Assembly (NCBI RefSeq): GCF_928368155.1
Contig: NZ_CAKMRU010000001.1
Coordinates: 310,001 to 374,000 of the forward strand
Length of the DNA stretch: 64,000 nucleotides
Origin: Anaerococcus ihuae
GTDB lineage: Bacteria > Bacillota > Clostridia > Tissierellales > Peptoniphilaceae
Reading direction: 5' to 3'
The notes under the pieces were generated by a model. It was given only the letters and a program-made list of their open reading frames with translations, did no database searches and had not been told where the DNA came from. The translations under genes and the position numbers were made by a program. The stretch's first letter is position 1, and every line of letters begins with the position of its first letter. Positions 20,176-29,339 of this stretch are shown in pieces.

Positions 20176-20910
20176 ATGAAATATATTAAAGCTGAGATTT
20201 TTAGAATTTTTCATACAAGAAATTATCTTAAATTTATCTTTGCTATTACATTGATATTACTAGGAAGTATGATTTATTCATCCATAGACTCTAATTCGGA
20301 AGAATATTTCGAATCTATGGAAACATTTTTAAAGATTGTTAGTATTATAATTTCAATTTTTTTCAGCGTGACTATTTTTAAGAAAAAAGATATAAAAGTA
20401 GAGCTACTATCAATGGGGCTTAGTAGAAAGCATGTATTTGTATGCGACCTTATTACTTTACAAATTTTTACTCTTTTTTCTATAGTAATAATGGGAGGAT
20501 TGATTTTATTATTCAGTTTATTAAAAAATCTAGTGGGATATGATTACACTGGAGGATCATATATCGGATTTGTCTTTTTCTTGATTAGAATGATAATATT
20601 GATGATAAATGTAAACAATGGTGTCATGGGATTAACTTATTTATTGAACAATGTGGCTCTAGGCATTGCAACTTCCTTTGTTATAATTCCATCAGTTTTT
20701 CAAATAGGAATGTATATGACTGAAGGAAAAATCTACGATGTATTTAATAACCTTCTTCTTATACAACCATTCAAGCTATTAGATTTAGGATTGGCTACAG
20801 AGCAAATTGGAAATAACTTTATGAAGACAGCTGGTATTAGTTTTGTTTTTGTCTTTGTAATTTATCTAATGAGTGGATATGTAAGATTTGGTAGAAAAGA
20901 AATCAATTGA
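20176..20910 (+). CDS. ABC-2 type permease subunit
   Basis: A 244-residue membrane protein with about six hydrophobic helices and no ATPase motif, preceding an ABC ATPase gene, which fits a permease of the BcrB/LanFEG type. The start at 20176 is used because AGAGGTG lies 8 bases before it; the longer frame from 20146 would run back into the lipoprotein gene. With the ATPase it probably exports or displaces a membrane-active compound, giving immunity to antimicrobial peptides (inference from similar operons). No substrate can be assigned. Confidence 0.75.
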   Translation: MKYIKAEIFRIFHTRNYLKFIFAITLILLGSMIYSSIDSNSEEYFESMETFLKIVSIIISIFFSVTIFKKKDIKVELLSMGLSRKHVFVCDLITLQIFTLFSIVIMGGLILLFSLLKNLVGYDYTGGSYIGFVFFLIRMIILMINVNNGVMGLTYLLNNVALGIATSFVIIPSVFQIGMYMTEGKIYDVFNNLLLIQPFKLLDLGLATEQIGNNFMKTAGISFVFVFVIYLMSGYVRFGRKEIN

Positions 20911-20918
20911 GGTGGATT

Positions 20919-21809
20919 ATGGATGCTATAGTTAAAACAGATAATCTTTCAAAAAAATATAGTGATAAATACGCATTAAATAACTGTTCGCTAACAGTGA
21001 ATAGAGGAGATATCTATGGTATAATTGGTAAAAATGGTGCTGGAAAATCAACACTGATGAAAATTCTCTGTGGAATTACCGAGAAAACTCAAGGTGATTA
21101 TGAATTGTTTGGAGGAAAGAATCTTTCAGAAGGAAGAAAGAAAATTGGAGCAATTTTGGAAAATCCAACCTTGTTTGGTAATTTGACAGCTAGAGATAAT
21201 TTGAGATATTTTGCCATTCAAAAAGGCATTACTAATGAGAATACTATAAAGAAATCTTTAGAATTAGTTGGATTAAACTACGATGATGGTAAGGTAGTTA
21301 AAAACTATTCAGTTGGTATGAAGCAGAGATTAGCTTTGTCTGTATGTCTTTTAGGAAAACCGGAACTTCTAATTTTAGATGAACCTATTAATGGAATAGA
21401 TCCTAAAGGTATAGTAGAAATAAGAAGCTTATTAAAAAGACTAAATGAAGAAAATGGAGTTACTATTATTATTTCTAGTCATGTACTTCCAGAATTAGAA
21501 AATTTGGTAAATAAAATAGCGATTATTAATGACGGTCAAGTGATAGATAAATTAAGTTTGGATGATTTGTATAGCAGAGATTTTAATTATATAGAAATCT
21601 ACACTTCAGATATTGGTAGAACTGTAGAAATATTAAAAGAACAGGAAATCTCCAAAATTGATATTCAAAATAGCAGGATTCGAGTTAAAGAAAATATAGA
21701 AGACAGTTCAGAGGTTGTTAGTCTATTAGTTAATAATGGCATAAAAGTCTATGAAATTTTTAGAAAAGAAGAGACATTGGAAGAATTTTATTTAAGAAAT
21801 ATAAGCTAA
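20919..21809 (+). CDS. ABC transporter ATPase (BcrA/CcmA-like)
   Basis: A 296-residue ATPase: Walker A GKNGAGKST, signature YSVGMKQRLALSVCL (VGMKQ variant typical of BcrA-type drug exporters), Walker B LLILDEPINGIDP and a C-terminal extension of about 80 residues. The ATG at 20919 has GAGGTGG a few bases upstream; the TTG at 20907 overlaps the ribosome site and the permease stop and is rejected. It is the last intact gene of the PadR operon. The variant signature supports a role in resistance to cationic or peptide antibiotics, but no ligand is shown by sequence. Confidence 0.88.
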   Translation: MDAIVKTDNLSKKYSDKYALNNCSLTVNRGDIYGIIGKNGAGKSTLMKILCGITEKTQGDYELFGGKNLSEGRKKIGAILENPTLFGNLTARDNLRYFAIQKGITNENTIKKSLELVGLNYDDGKVVKNYSVGMKQRLALSVCLLGKPELLILDEPINGIDPKGIVEIRSLLKRLNEENGVTIIISSHVLPELENLVNKIAIINDGQVIDKLSLDDLYSRDFNYIEIYTSDIGRTVEILKEQEISKIDIQNSRIRVKENIEDSSEVVSLLVNNGIKVYEIFRKEETLEEFYLRNIS

Positions 21810-21831
21810 TTATTTTATTAGGGGTATAAAG

Positions 21832-22495
21832 ATGATAAAAATATTAAAAAAATATTAAAGAAACAATTATTCTTACATTGTTATATAGTTTTTTTGTTTT
21901 AGCTAGTACGGTAGGTGCATTGTTAATAGCTAAAAGTCTTGATTTTTTATTAAAACAGAATTTTTATCAATTTTTATACTATATTTTATTGTCTTTTATT
22001 GCTTGGATATCAGGTTTATTCTCAAATTATATTCGTAGAATTAAAGAAGAGACTCTAACACAAAAAATTTGTACTGATCTGAGAAGTGCTGCTATTAAGA
22101 AGCTGGTTTCAGAATTTTCAAGTAATTCAATAGCATGTGTAAGTTCGGATGATTATATATTTAATATGAGTATAAGAAACAATATCATTTTGGATAAAAA
22201 GTATGACGCTGAACTACTCTATGATGTAATCAAAAGAACAAAAATTGAAGATTTTATAAAAGATTTACCTAGAGGTTTGGAAACAGAACTGAAAAGTAAC
22301 AATCTTACCCTTTCAGCAGGTCAAATTCAAAGAATTTGTTTAGCAAGAGCATTATACTCAGAAAGGGATTTGATTTTTATAGATGGAGGGACAGCAAATT
22401 TGGATATTAAAAATTCAGAATATATAGAGAAAGAATTGTTTTTAGATTCAAATTTAACTGTTGTAATGATTACTCATAGACTAAAGATAATATAG
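21832..22495 (+). pseudogene. Broken ABC exporter gene (frameshift plus internal deletion)
   Basis: Remains of an exporter-type ABC protein. The start (MIKILKK) is joined to the next segment (KETIILTLLYSFF) only by a one-base shift in an A7 run near 21845-21851. About 75 residues of membrane domain then jump directly to a post-Walker A region (CVSSDDYIFNMSIRNN), so most of the membrane domain and Walker A are missing, roughly 300 codons. The signature LSAGQIQR survives, and the catalytic Glu after Walker B is Gly (FIDGGTANLD). It is non-functional. It may once have been a bacteriocin exporter of the PadR cargo. Confidence 0.82.
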
Positions 22496-22591
22496 CTATG
22501 TTGTCAGATAATATATATACTTTGTAAAAAAATGGGAATGTCAACTTTTATGAGTAATAGTTTATATAAAGAATTGACTTCCCCTAATTTT

Positions 22592-23923
22592 TTATCTTTC
22601 TACTTCCTTTCCATAATAATTTTCATAGTTTTTCCTATACTGAACAAGGTCGGAAAATTGTTCTTTATTTAAAGAATACTCTTGCATGAGGGTGTTCTTT
22701 TTTTCTTGCAATTTATCGAGATTTGATAGTATTTCTTTTGTATTTGGAAGCTTTTTATAGTTTTCTAAAATTTCTTTAGCAGCTATTTTGTAGACGGAAA
22801 GTTCACTATAATATTCTTCTGCAAATTGCGTATCTTCAGGATTTTCTTTGTGGTATTTATAGATTTCACGATATTTATTTATAGTATTTATATTTTCCAT
22901 ATCTTGTGATAATCTCTTCATCTCAGTTTCAATTTTCTTTATTTTATCTAATAAGTCTTGTCTATCATCAGCAGATTTTTTAATCAGATCATCGAGCTGT
23001 GTAATTGAATTTATTCCTTGTTCTCTTAACTTTATTATTGAATCAGCCATAGTTTTGATGTTGTGCTTTCTTGCCCAAACTTCATAACCTTTTGAGGATT
23101 GAGCTTTTTTATTAGTAGATATATCAATAACATTTCCTACACGCTTTTTAGTAGGATTAACTTTATTTTTGATAGCTAAATCTATTCTTTCTTTGATTTT
23201 TTCCTCAGTATAATCTTCTCCGATAGTCTTAGATCTTGTAAATCTTTGCTTATCTTTATGACGAAAAGCAATGTGTTTACCAAACTTAATTTCATAATCA
23301 AGAGATTTCATATTTTCTAAAAACTCTTCCCATGATTTAGACTTATTAATCATTCTATCTATATCAAATTGTAGCTTAGACTTCCAAGAATTACCTTTCT
23401 TGTTTTGGTCATATTCATACCAAGATTTACCAGAAGTTTTATATTTTCTTTTGTAAGCTTCATAATATTCATCAATGACTGAAAGCTTATTTTCTTTACA
23501 TAATTCATCACTTTGATACCTAATTTTATGGTAAGATTTTTTATTAGATTGGTAGCATTTACCAGTCTTATAATTAACATTATTAAAAATAATATGGTTA
23601 TGGATATGCCCTCTATCTATATGAGTTGCAAGAACAAATTCATAATCTTCTTTTAAAATTTTCTTACATAATTCCATTCCAATTTCGTGAGCTTTTATAG
23701 GATCAACCTCTCCTGGTAGAAAAGATTGGATTAAATGTCTAGCCAAAACTGTACCCTTAGTATCATTATCTTCTCGTGTTTTTATAAATTGAATATGGGC
23801 AGTAGATGGATGACATTTGAATGAAGATACTAAGATTTTTTCATCAGTTTTTTCACTCTTAGTAATGTAGTCTATTGCCAAATTTAAAGTTGATTTTATA
23901 GGATGTATTTTTGTAATTGCCAT
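22592..23923 (-). CDS. Relaxase / mobilization nuclease (MobP type)
   Basis: A 443-residue relaxase that nicks oriT and pilots the strand into the recipient. MAITKIHPIKSTLNLAIDYI is the usual N-terminus of this family in Firmicutes elements. The metal-binding histidine triad is HIDRGHIHNH at about 101-110. The C-terminal third is coiled-coil. The ATG at 23923 is preferred to a GTG at 23932 that would overlap the mobC stop codon. It follows mobC by one base and runs opposite to the surrounding cargo. The catalytic Tyr is expected near the N-terminus (DYI at 18-20) but I cannot prove which one. A decayed copy of part of this gene lies at 17952. Confidence 0.92.
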   Translation of the reverse strand: MAITKIHPIKSTLNLAIDYITKSEKTDEKILVSSFKCHPSTAHIQFIKTREDNDTKGTVLARHLIQSFLPGEVDPIKAHEIGMELCKKILKEDYEFVLATHIDRGHIHNHIIFNNVNYKTGKCYQSNKKSYHKIRYQSDELCKENKLSVIDEYYEAYKRKYKTSGKSWYEYDQNKKGNSWKSKLQFDIDRMINKSKSWEEFLENMKSLDYEIKFGKHIAFRHKDKQRFTRSKTIGEDYTEEKIKERIDLAIKNKVNPTKKRVGNVIDISTNKKAQSSKGYEVWARKHNIKTMADSIIKLREQGINSITQLDDLIKKSADDRQDLLDKIKKIETEMKRLSQDMENINTINKYREIYKYHKENPEDTQFAEEYYSELSVYKIAAKEILENYKKLPNTKEILSNLDKLQEKKNTLMQEYSLNKEQFSDLVQYRKNYENYYGKEVER

Positions 23924-23924
23924 A

Positions 23925-24281
23925 CTAATCACCAGAACTTTCTTTTGATTTATTAAGAAGTAGGGAATGAATCTGCCATATTTCCCTTGATAATTTTTCT
24001 ATCTGATTATTCATAGATTCAATTTCATATTTGTAAATAACACCAGTTGTATTAGTAGCTTTTGCAATCTGATTTATATTATTTGTTGCATTTGAAAGTA
24101 ACCATTGTAGGTTTCTAAATGGTTCTAAATCTACAACGTAGATCTCTTTTTCTAATACGCATTTTCTAAGAAAGTGGGACATAGTTTTGCAGTTTGCAAG
24201 TCTCATTTTCTTTTCAAAAACTTCCTTTTCTTCATCTGTTAAATATATTTTTAGTTGATTATTTCTTTTTCTATTATCCAT
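23925..24281 (-). CDS. mobC: MobC-like relaxosome accessory protein
   Basis: A 118-residue ribbon-helix-helix protein that helps the relaxase at oriT. Recognisable features are the N-terminal IYLTDEEKEVFEKKM strand-helix, MSHFLRKCVLE, and a second helix pair with LSNATNNINQIAKATNTTG, which is the core of the MobC/PF05713 family. AAGGAG lies 7 bases before the ATG at 24281. The frame is open further upstream to 24404, but that stretch is the palindrome-rich oriT region and has no ribosome site, so the longer start is rejected. Its stop is immediately followed by the relaxase start, so the two are co-translated. Confidence 0.88.
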   Translation of the reverse strand: MDNRKRNNQLKIYLTDEEKEVFEKKMRLANCKTMSHFLRKCVLEKEIYVVDLEPFRNLQWLLSNATNNINQIAKATNTTGVIYKYEIESMNNQIEKLSREIWQIHSLLLNKSKESSGD

Positions 24282-24310
24282 AGTATATCTCCTTATCATA
24301 AAATATTGGG

Positions 24311-24408
24311 GTCTTAGGGCTCTCCCTAACAAGGTAAAATTGATAAAAAAAGAAGCAGTCCATAAAGGTTCTGCTTCATCAATTTTTCGTAAGTGGGTAC
24401 TCACTTAC
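24311..24408 (-). other. Candidate origin of transfer (oriT)
   Basis: Three inverted repeats lie directly upstream of mobC: TTAGGG-CTCT-CCCTAA at 24314-24329; GAAGCAG/CTGCTTC (24352-24358 and 24371-24377), extended by ATTGAT/ATCAAT; and GTAAGTGGGTACTCACTTAC at 24389-24408, a 20-bp palindrome with one mismatched pair. Position next to mobC-relaxase and palindrome density fit oriT. The nic position cannot be read. Confidence 0.6.
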
Positions 24409-24497
24409 TGTGCTTGCTATTAAAGTTATAAGCGTTAAGCGTGTATTTAATTATTAATAATTATATCATACTTAAGTATTATTTTCCACTGTGCGTA

Positions 24498-24541
24498 TTG
24501 ACAAAAAGAAGATGAGTATATATAATGATAACTAAGTTATC
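24498..24541 (+). promoter_or_regulatory. TetR promoter and palindromic operator O1
   Basis: TTGACA (24498-24503), 17-bp spacer, TATAAT (24521-24526): a consensus promoter. It is followed at once by GATAACTAAGTTATC (24527-24541), a perfect 15-bp palindrome that is repeated exactly before the next operon. A repressor bound there would block transcription start. Confidence 0.85.
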
Positions 24542-24576
24542 ATGGTTGGATTTTGTAGTAGGAAGAAGGTGAATGA

Positions 24577-25215
24577 GTGTTGAGTTTAAGTGGGTATGAT
24601 GCTACTCATAGCAAAATTTTAGAAAGTGGTATAAAAAACTTTTTAAAAGATGGTTATGAGAAATCTAACTTAAGAAAGATTTGCAAAGAAGCTGGGGTAA
24701 CTACAGGAGCTTTTTACCGTCATTTTGATGATAAGGAAAATTTGTTTACAAATTTGGTAGAACCTTTTGCAAGTCAGATTCTTGATATTTATAAAAATTA
24801 TGAAGACAAAAGTCTTAAAACTTATGAATCTGATGAAGAGTTAAGTAAAAATAAGTTATTAGAAATACTGAAAATGAAAGAAGAAGCATCTGTAAAGTCC
24901 GTATCTTTCTTTTATGATAATAAAGATATTTTTGAGCTTTTGATTTTTTCTTCATATGGTACAAAATACGAGAACTTTATTGATGAAATTATAGGATTTG
25001 AAGATGAAAATCATAAAAAAATTTTAAATCTAATTTATAAGAATGGATATAGGAGCGTTATTACTGATGAGGGACTACATCTTATAAACCATGCTTACAT
25101 TTATGCACTATCAGAATTAGTAGTACATTCTAATAGTAAGGAAGAAGCAGTTCATAATGCAAAGATTATAGCGGGATTTTTTAATGATGGTTGGAAAAAG
25201 ATTAGGGGATTATAA
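24577..25215 (+). CDS. TetR-family repressor of cargo 3
   Basis: A 212-residue TetR-family regulator. The helix-turn-helix is near residues 15-55: ILESGIKNFLKDGYEKSNL, then KICKEAGVTTGAFYRHFDDK, which ends in the family's typical G-x-FYRHF-x-DK. The C-terminal ligand domain is not recognisable. A GTG start at 24577 is used, 4 bases after AAGGTGA; the TTG at 24580 is possible. The same 15-bp palindrome lies in its own promoter and in front of the ABC operon, so it should repress both and be relieved by a transported compound or metal (inference). Confidence 0.88.
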   Translation: MLSLSGYDATHSKILESGIKNFLKDGYEKSNLRKICKEAGVTTGAFYRHFDDKENLFTNLVEPFASQILDIYKNYEDKSLKTYESDEELSKNKLLEILKMKEEASVKSVSFFYDNKDIFELLIFSSYGTKYENFIDEIIGFEDENHKKILNLIYKNGYRSVITDEGLHLINHAYIYALSELVVHSNSKEEAVHNAKIIAGFFNDGWKKIRGL

Positions 25216-25237
25216 TCCTTAATTTTTTTAAAAATAT

Positions 25238-25252
25238 GATAACTAAGTTATC
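25238..25252 (+). promoter_or_regulatory. Palindromic operator O2 before the cargo 3 ABC operon
   Basis: GATAACTAAGTTATC, identical to O1 at 24527-24541, 8 bp before the ribosome site of the first ABC gene. This is the expected TetR target for controlling the transporter operon. Confidence 0.8.
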
Positions 25253-25272
25253 TTTTTATGGAGGTGGAAATT

Positions 25273-27003
25273 TTGAAAAAAGAAAATCAATTTAAAAAAC
25301 TAATGAAATTGGCGAACAATCATAGGTCAAGTTTAAATCTGTCAGTGCTACTCGCAAGTCTTGGAGTTATTTTTGGAATACTTCCCTTTATAAGTGGAGG
25401 AAAAATTGCTGAAGGACTTATATCAAATGATACTGATAAAAATTACTATATCTTATGGTGTTTAACTGGACTACTAGGTTATGCTTTAAAAACTTTATTA
25501 TATGCATGGTCTCTATCTATTTCCCACAAGGCTACTTTTTCTATACTTGCTGATATTAGGATAAAAATGATAGAGAAACTTCCTAAACTTTCTCTTGGAA
25601 CAATAAGCGAAACTCCAAGTGGAGCTTTTAAGCAAAAAATAGTTGATCAGGTAGAAAGTATGGAGAGTCCACTTGCTCACATGTTCCCTGAAATGACAGC
25701 AAATTTACTAGGTCCTGTTTTTGTATTTTTATATCTTTTATTTGTAGACTGGAGAATGGGACTCTTATCCCTCGTATCATTTCCAATAGGTATGTTTTTT
25801 ATGGCAAGTGTTTTTAAATCTTATGGAGATAATTTTGCTGGTGCGATGAAAATCGGAGGAGAAATGAATTCTTCTCTTGTAGAATACGTAAATGGGTTAG
25901 AAGTGATAAGGTCATATAATCAGACGGATAAAACTTATAAAAAAATCACCGACAAAGTTTATGCTAATGCTAAATATTATTATGACTGGATGACAAAAAC
26001 TCAATTTGGAATGTCAATGTCAAAAGCAATCACCCCAACTACTCTTCTAGCTATACTTCCATTGGGATATATCTTTTATAAGAATGGATCTTTATCCTTA
26101 ACAGGATATCTACTTTCCATAATTTTATCCTTTTCCTTACAAGGATTACTAAATACTATGATGAGATTTACAACTATAGGAGCTCAAGTAGGCACTTTAG
26201 TAGAAAATGTGGAGTCTGTTCTTAATTCGACTGAGCAAATTCACAGTGAAGAAAAAATTGTTATTAAAAATCATGATATAGAGCTTAATAATGTGAGTTT
26301 CGAGTACGAAGATGGTCAAGAAATTTTATCAGATATTTCCTTACAAATAAAAGAAGGAACTAAAAATGCTTTTGTAGGTTTGTCAGGTGGTGGAAAATCT
26401 ACTATTGCAAAATTAATTGCAGGATTTTGGGATGTAAAGAAGGGTGTGATTAAGATGGGCGATATTCCTTATGAAAACATTCCTTTAGAAGAACTTTATG
26501 ATCAGGTTTCTTTTGTGTCCCAAGACAACTTTTTATTTGATGATACTATAAGGGAAAATATAAGAATGGGTGACCCTAAGGCGAGCGATAAAGAAGTTGA
26601 GGAGATATCAAAAAAAGCTGGCTGTCATGAATTTATATCTCATTTGGAAAATGCATATGAAACTAGGGTTGGAAAACAGGGAGAAAGTCTTTCTGGAGGC
26701 GAAAGGCAGCGAATCGTTATAGCTAGAGCAATGCTAAAAAACGCCCCTATAGTTATATTTGATGAAGCAACGGCCTATATGGATCCAGAAAATGAATATT
26801 TAATTCAAAATTCTTTAAATGAATTAATTAAAAATAAAACTGTAATCGTGATTGCACACAGATTATATACAATAAAAGATTCGGATAAGATTTTTGTAGT
26901 AAATAATGGAAAAATTGAAGACTCTGGTAAGCATGAAGATCTTCTAAATTCTTCAGAGACTTATAAGAAGCTTTGGAAAACAAGTATAGGAAAGGAGGAT
27001 TAA
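25273..27003 (+). CDS. ABC half-transporter 1 of cargo 3 (exporter fold)
   Basis: A 576-residue half-transporter: about six membrane helices in the first 300 residues, Walker A GLSGGGKST, Q-loop SFVSQDNFLFDDT, signature LSGGERQRIVIARAM and Walker B IVIFDEATAYMDP. It is a paralogue of the cargo 1 half-transporters. The start is taken as TTG at 25273, 5 bases after GGAGGTGG; the ATG at 25258 overlaps that ribosome site. The stop is two bases before the next ATG, so the partner gene is co-translated. Like cargo 1 it could take up a metal chelate or export a compound; the TetR regulator in place of AraC and Fur box suggests a different signal. Confidence 0.85.
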   Translation: MKKENQFKKLMKLANNHRSSLNLSVLLASLGVIFGILPFISGGKIAEGLISNDTDKNYYILWCLTGLLGYALKTLLYAWSLSISHKATFSILADIRIKMIEKLPKLSLGTISETPSGAFKQKIVDQVESMESPLAHMFPEMTANLLGPVFVFLYLLFVDWRMGLLSLVSFPIGMFFMASVFKSYGDNFAGAMKIGGEMNSSLVEYVNGLEVIRSYNQTDKTYKKITDKVYANAKYYYDWMTKTQFGMSMSKAITPTTLLAILPLGYIFYKNGSLSLTGYLLSIILSFSLQGLLNTMMRFTTIGAQVGTLVENVESVLNSTEQIHSEEKIVIKNHDIELNNVSFEYEDGQEILSDISLQIKEGTKNAFVGLSGGGKSTIAKLIAGFWDVKKGVIKMGDIPYENIPLEELYDQVSFVSQDNFLFDDTIRENIRMGDPKASDKEVEEISKKAGCHEFISHLENAYETRVGKQGESLSGGERQRIVIARAMLKNAPIVIFDEATAYMDPENEYLIQNSLNELIKNKTVIVIAHRLYTIKDSDKIFVVNNGKIEDSGKHEDLLNSSETYKKLWKTSIGKED

Positions 27004-27004
27004 T

Positions 27005-28738
27005 ATGTTAGAAACCTTAAGTAAAATTTGGAGGTTTTCAGCTAAGGAGAAGTCAAACTTAAATAAATCTTTAGTTATATCAGTAATTCATGCATTCTTT
27101 TATGTTTTGCAAATGGGAGCCGTTTATTTTATTTTGTTAAGTATTGTAAATAATGGAGAAAAATTAAGAACATCCTTAATGTCTTTTGCTATTATTCTTG
27201 CATCTATATTTGGACGAATGATAACAAATTATTACGCACAGTTAAGACAAACTCATGCAGGTTATTTTATGGTTGCAAATGCAAGAATTAAAATGACAGA
27301 TAAGTTGAAAAAAATTCCAATGGGTTTACTAAATAATTCAAAAATGGAAAATATTTCAGGGATATTAACAACAGGGCTAAGCGAAACAGAAAACACTGTT
27401 CCTTCAATTCTCATAACCATGCTTACTGGATTTTTAACAGCCTTTGTTTTTACTATCATGGTTTTTATTTTTGATATTAGAATTGGGATTGTAGTTGCAA
27501 TAGCAACATTAATATACCTTTATGTTAGTGATAGAATGCAAAAAGTTTCAGCTAAAGTTGCTCCCAAAAGAGCCAATGCCCAAATTAATTTATCTGATAG
27601 AGTTTTAGAACATATACAAGCCATGCATGTTATTAAATCATTTAATTTAACGGGTAAGGGAGATAAAAACACAAGAGATGCTATTTTTGAGAGTAAAAAA
27701 ACTAATTTAGAAGTAGAGAGAAGATTTACTCCTTTTACAATTTTTTCTTCTCTAATTTTAAATGTTGCATCATTTATATTGATGTATTTGGCTATTAGAT
27801 TTTATTTTGATCAAACTATGAATTTAACAAACTCTTTGATGACATTGATTATGTCTTATATGATATTTTCTCAGATTCAGGAGGCAGGATCTTCAATGTC
27901 AGAGCTAAGAATAGTAGCAAGTTCTATTGATAAAGTTGATGATATTATGTCGCTTAGTGAGATGAAATCGAAGTCTGGTCTAAAGTTAACAAGTAAAAGA
28001 AATATTGAATTTAATAATGTTTCTTTTTCCTATGGAAATAAAAAAATAATCGATAAGGTATCTTTTAAAATTCCTGAAAAAACTACTGTGGCATTTATAG
28101 GACCATCAGGAGCTGGGAAAACAACCCTATCAAAGCTCATTGCTAGATTTTGGGATGTAGATAGTGGAGATATTACAATAGGTGGAGTAAATATAAAAGA
28201 TATTAGTTTAGAAGAATTGATGGATAATATCTCCATAGTCTTTCAATCAGTATATCTATTTAATGATACTATTGAAAACAATATAAAATTTGGAAATCCT
28301 AATGCAAGTCATGAGGAAGTCATAAATGCTGCAAAAAAAGCTGCGTGTCATGATTTTATTATGGCTTTGCCAAAGGGATATGACACAGTAATAGGAGAAG
28401 GGGGTGCTAATCTTTCGGGAGGTGAGAAACAAAGAATATCAATAGCAAGAGCAATTATTAAAGATGCACCAATTATAATTTTAGATGAGGCAACTGCAAA
28501 TGTTGATCCAGAAAATGAGGACAAATTACAAATTGCGATTAACTCATTAATGAAAGAGAAGACGGTGATTATGATAGCCCATAAATTAAATACCATAAAA
28601 AACGCTGATCAAATCATCGTCTTAGAAAAGGGTCAAATTGTTCAAAAAGGTGAACATGATGAATTAATTAAAGAAGAAGGTATATATTCTGATTTCATTA
28701 AAATCAGAGAAAAAGCTGAAAATTGGAAAATTAAATAA
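27005..28738 (+). CDS. ABC half-transporter 2 of cargo 3 (exporter fold)
   Basis: A 577-residue partner: six predicted membrane helices, Walker A GPSGAGKTT, Q-loop IVFQSVYLFNDT, signature LSGGEKQRISIARAI and Walker B IIILDEATANVDP with the catalytic Glu. AAAGGAGG lies a few bases before the ATG inside the end of the preceding gene. Heterodimer formation with that protein is expected. Both half-transporters of cargo 3 have canonical catalytic residues, so neither nucleotide site is visibly degenerate. The ECF S-component follows after 10 bases with its own GGAGGAG ribosome site, so all five transporter genes form one operon. Confidence 0.85.
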   Translation: MLETLSKIWRFSAKEKSNLNKSLVISVIHAFFYVLQMGAVYFILLSIVNNGEKLRTSLMSFAIILASIFGRMITNYYAQLRQTHAGYFMVANARIKMTDKLKKIPMGLLNNSKMENISGILTTGLSETENTVPSILITMLTGFLTAFVFTIMVFIFDIRIGIVVAIATLIYLYVSDRMQKVSAKVAPKRANAQINLSDRVLEHIQAMHVIKSFNLTGKGDKNTRDAIFESKKTNLEVERRFTPFTIFSSLILNVASFILMYLAIRFYFDQTMNLTNSLMTLIMSYMIFSQIQEAGSSMSELRIVASSIDKVDDIMSLSEMKSKSGLKLTSKRNIEFNNVSFSYGNKKIIDKVSFKIPEKTTVAFIGPSGAGKTTLSKLIARFWDVDSGDITIGGVNIKDISLEELMDNISIVFQSVYLFNDTIENNIKFGNPNASHEEVINAAKKAACHDFIMALPKGYDTVIGEGGANLSGGEKQRISIARAIIKDAPIIILDEATANVDPENEDKLQIAINSLMKEKTVIMIAHKLNTIKNADQIIVLEKGQIVQKGEHDELIKEEGIYSDFIKIREKAENWKIK

Positions 28739-28748
28739 GGAGGAGAAG

Positions 28749-29339
28749 ATGAATTTAAAAAATATTGTAAAAATTGCTGTTTTTTCAGTTATAGGATTTG
28801 TGTTAACAATGGGACTTGGTTATGCTACAGGAGCTTTAGGTGTAATGCCTAGTTTATATTTGTCTTGTGCCTTTGCTACGATTGTAGTAGCACCAGTATT
28901 TGTAATTTTGGCAAGGAGTGTAAAGGTGAGGGGGACCGCATTTTTATATTTCTTTTTGATAGGACTATTCTACACTCTTATGGGGATGTGGCCTATTATA
29001 ATTATAAATACCATTGCTGGAATCTTAGCTGAACTTGTAGTGGGAAGTAGTGAAAATTATGATAGAGGCAATAGTAAGGTTGGTCTTGCTTTTGGAGCGG
29101 GTATGTTTGTATATTCACTTCATCCTATGATAATTGTGTTTTTCTTTTCAAAATCTAAGGCGATGCTTGAAATGATGGGAGCAGACTACTTTGACTTTTT
29201 AAGAAACTTTTACACACCTGCAAATATTGGAATTTGTTTTGTTATTTCCATAATTGCATCAATCATTGGTGCAAAATTTGGATCATATATCTATAATAAG
29301 TTTTTTGCCAGTAGGAATAAAAAAAGTGTTCTTGGTTAA
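28749..29339 (+). CDS. ECF transporter S component, MptD/TIGR02185-like (cargo 3)
   Basis: A 196-residue membrane protein with about six hydrophobic segments, rich in Gly and Ala, paralogous in size and position to the S component at 15282. It lies between two ABC half-transporters and T and A components. The substrate is unknown. The start has GGAGGAG 5 bases upstream. Its 3' end overlaps the T-component gene. Sequence similarity to the cargo 1 S protein is low by eye, so the two cassettes may handle different ligands. Confidence 0.78.
   Translation: MNLKNIVKIAVFSVIGFVLTMGLGYATGALGVMPSLYLSCAFATIVVAPVFVILARSVKVRGTAFLYFFLIGLFYTLMGMWPIIIINTIAGILAELVVGSSENYDRGNSKVGLAFGAGMFVYSLHPMIIVFFFSKSKAMLEMMGADYFDFLRNFYTPANIGICFVISIIASIIGAKFGSYIYNKFFASRNKKSVLG

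Noticed and set aside
24282-24404. N-terminal extension of MobC
   Set aside because: Open by chance through the palindromic oriT region; the ATG at 24281 has the ribosome site and family start.
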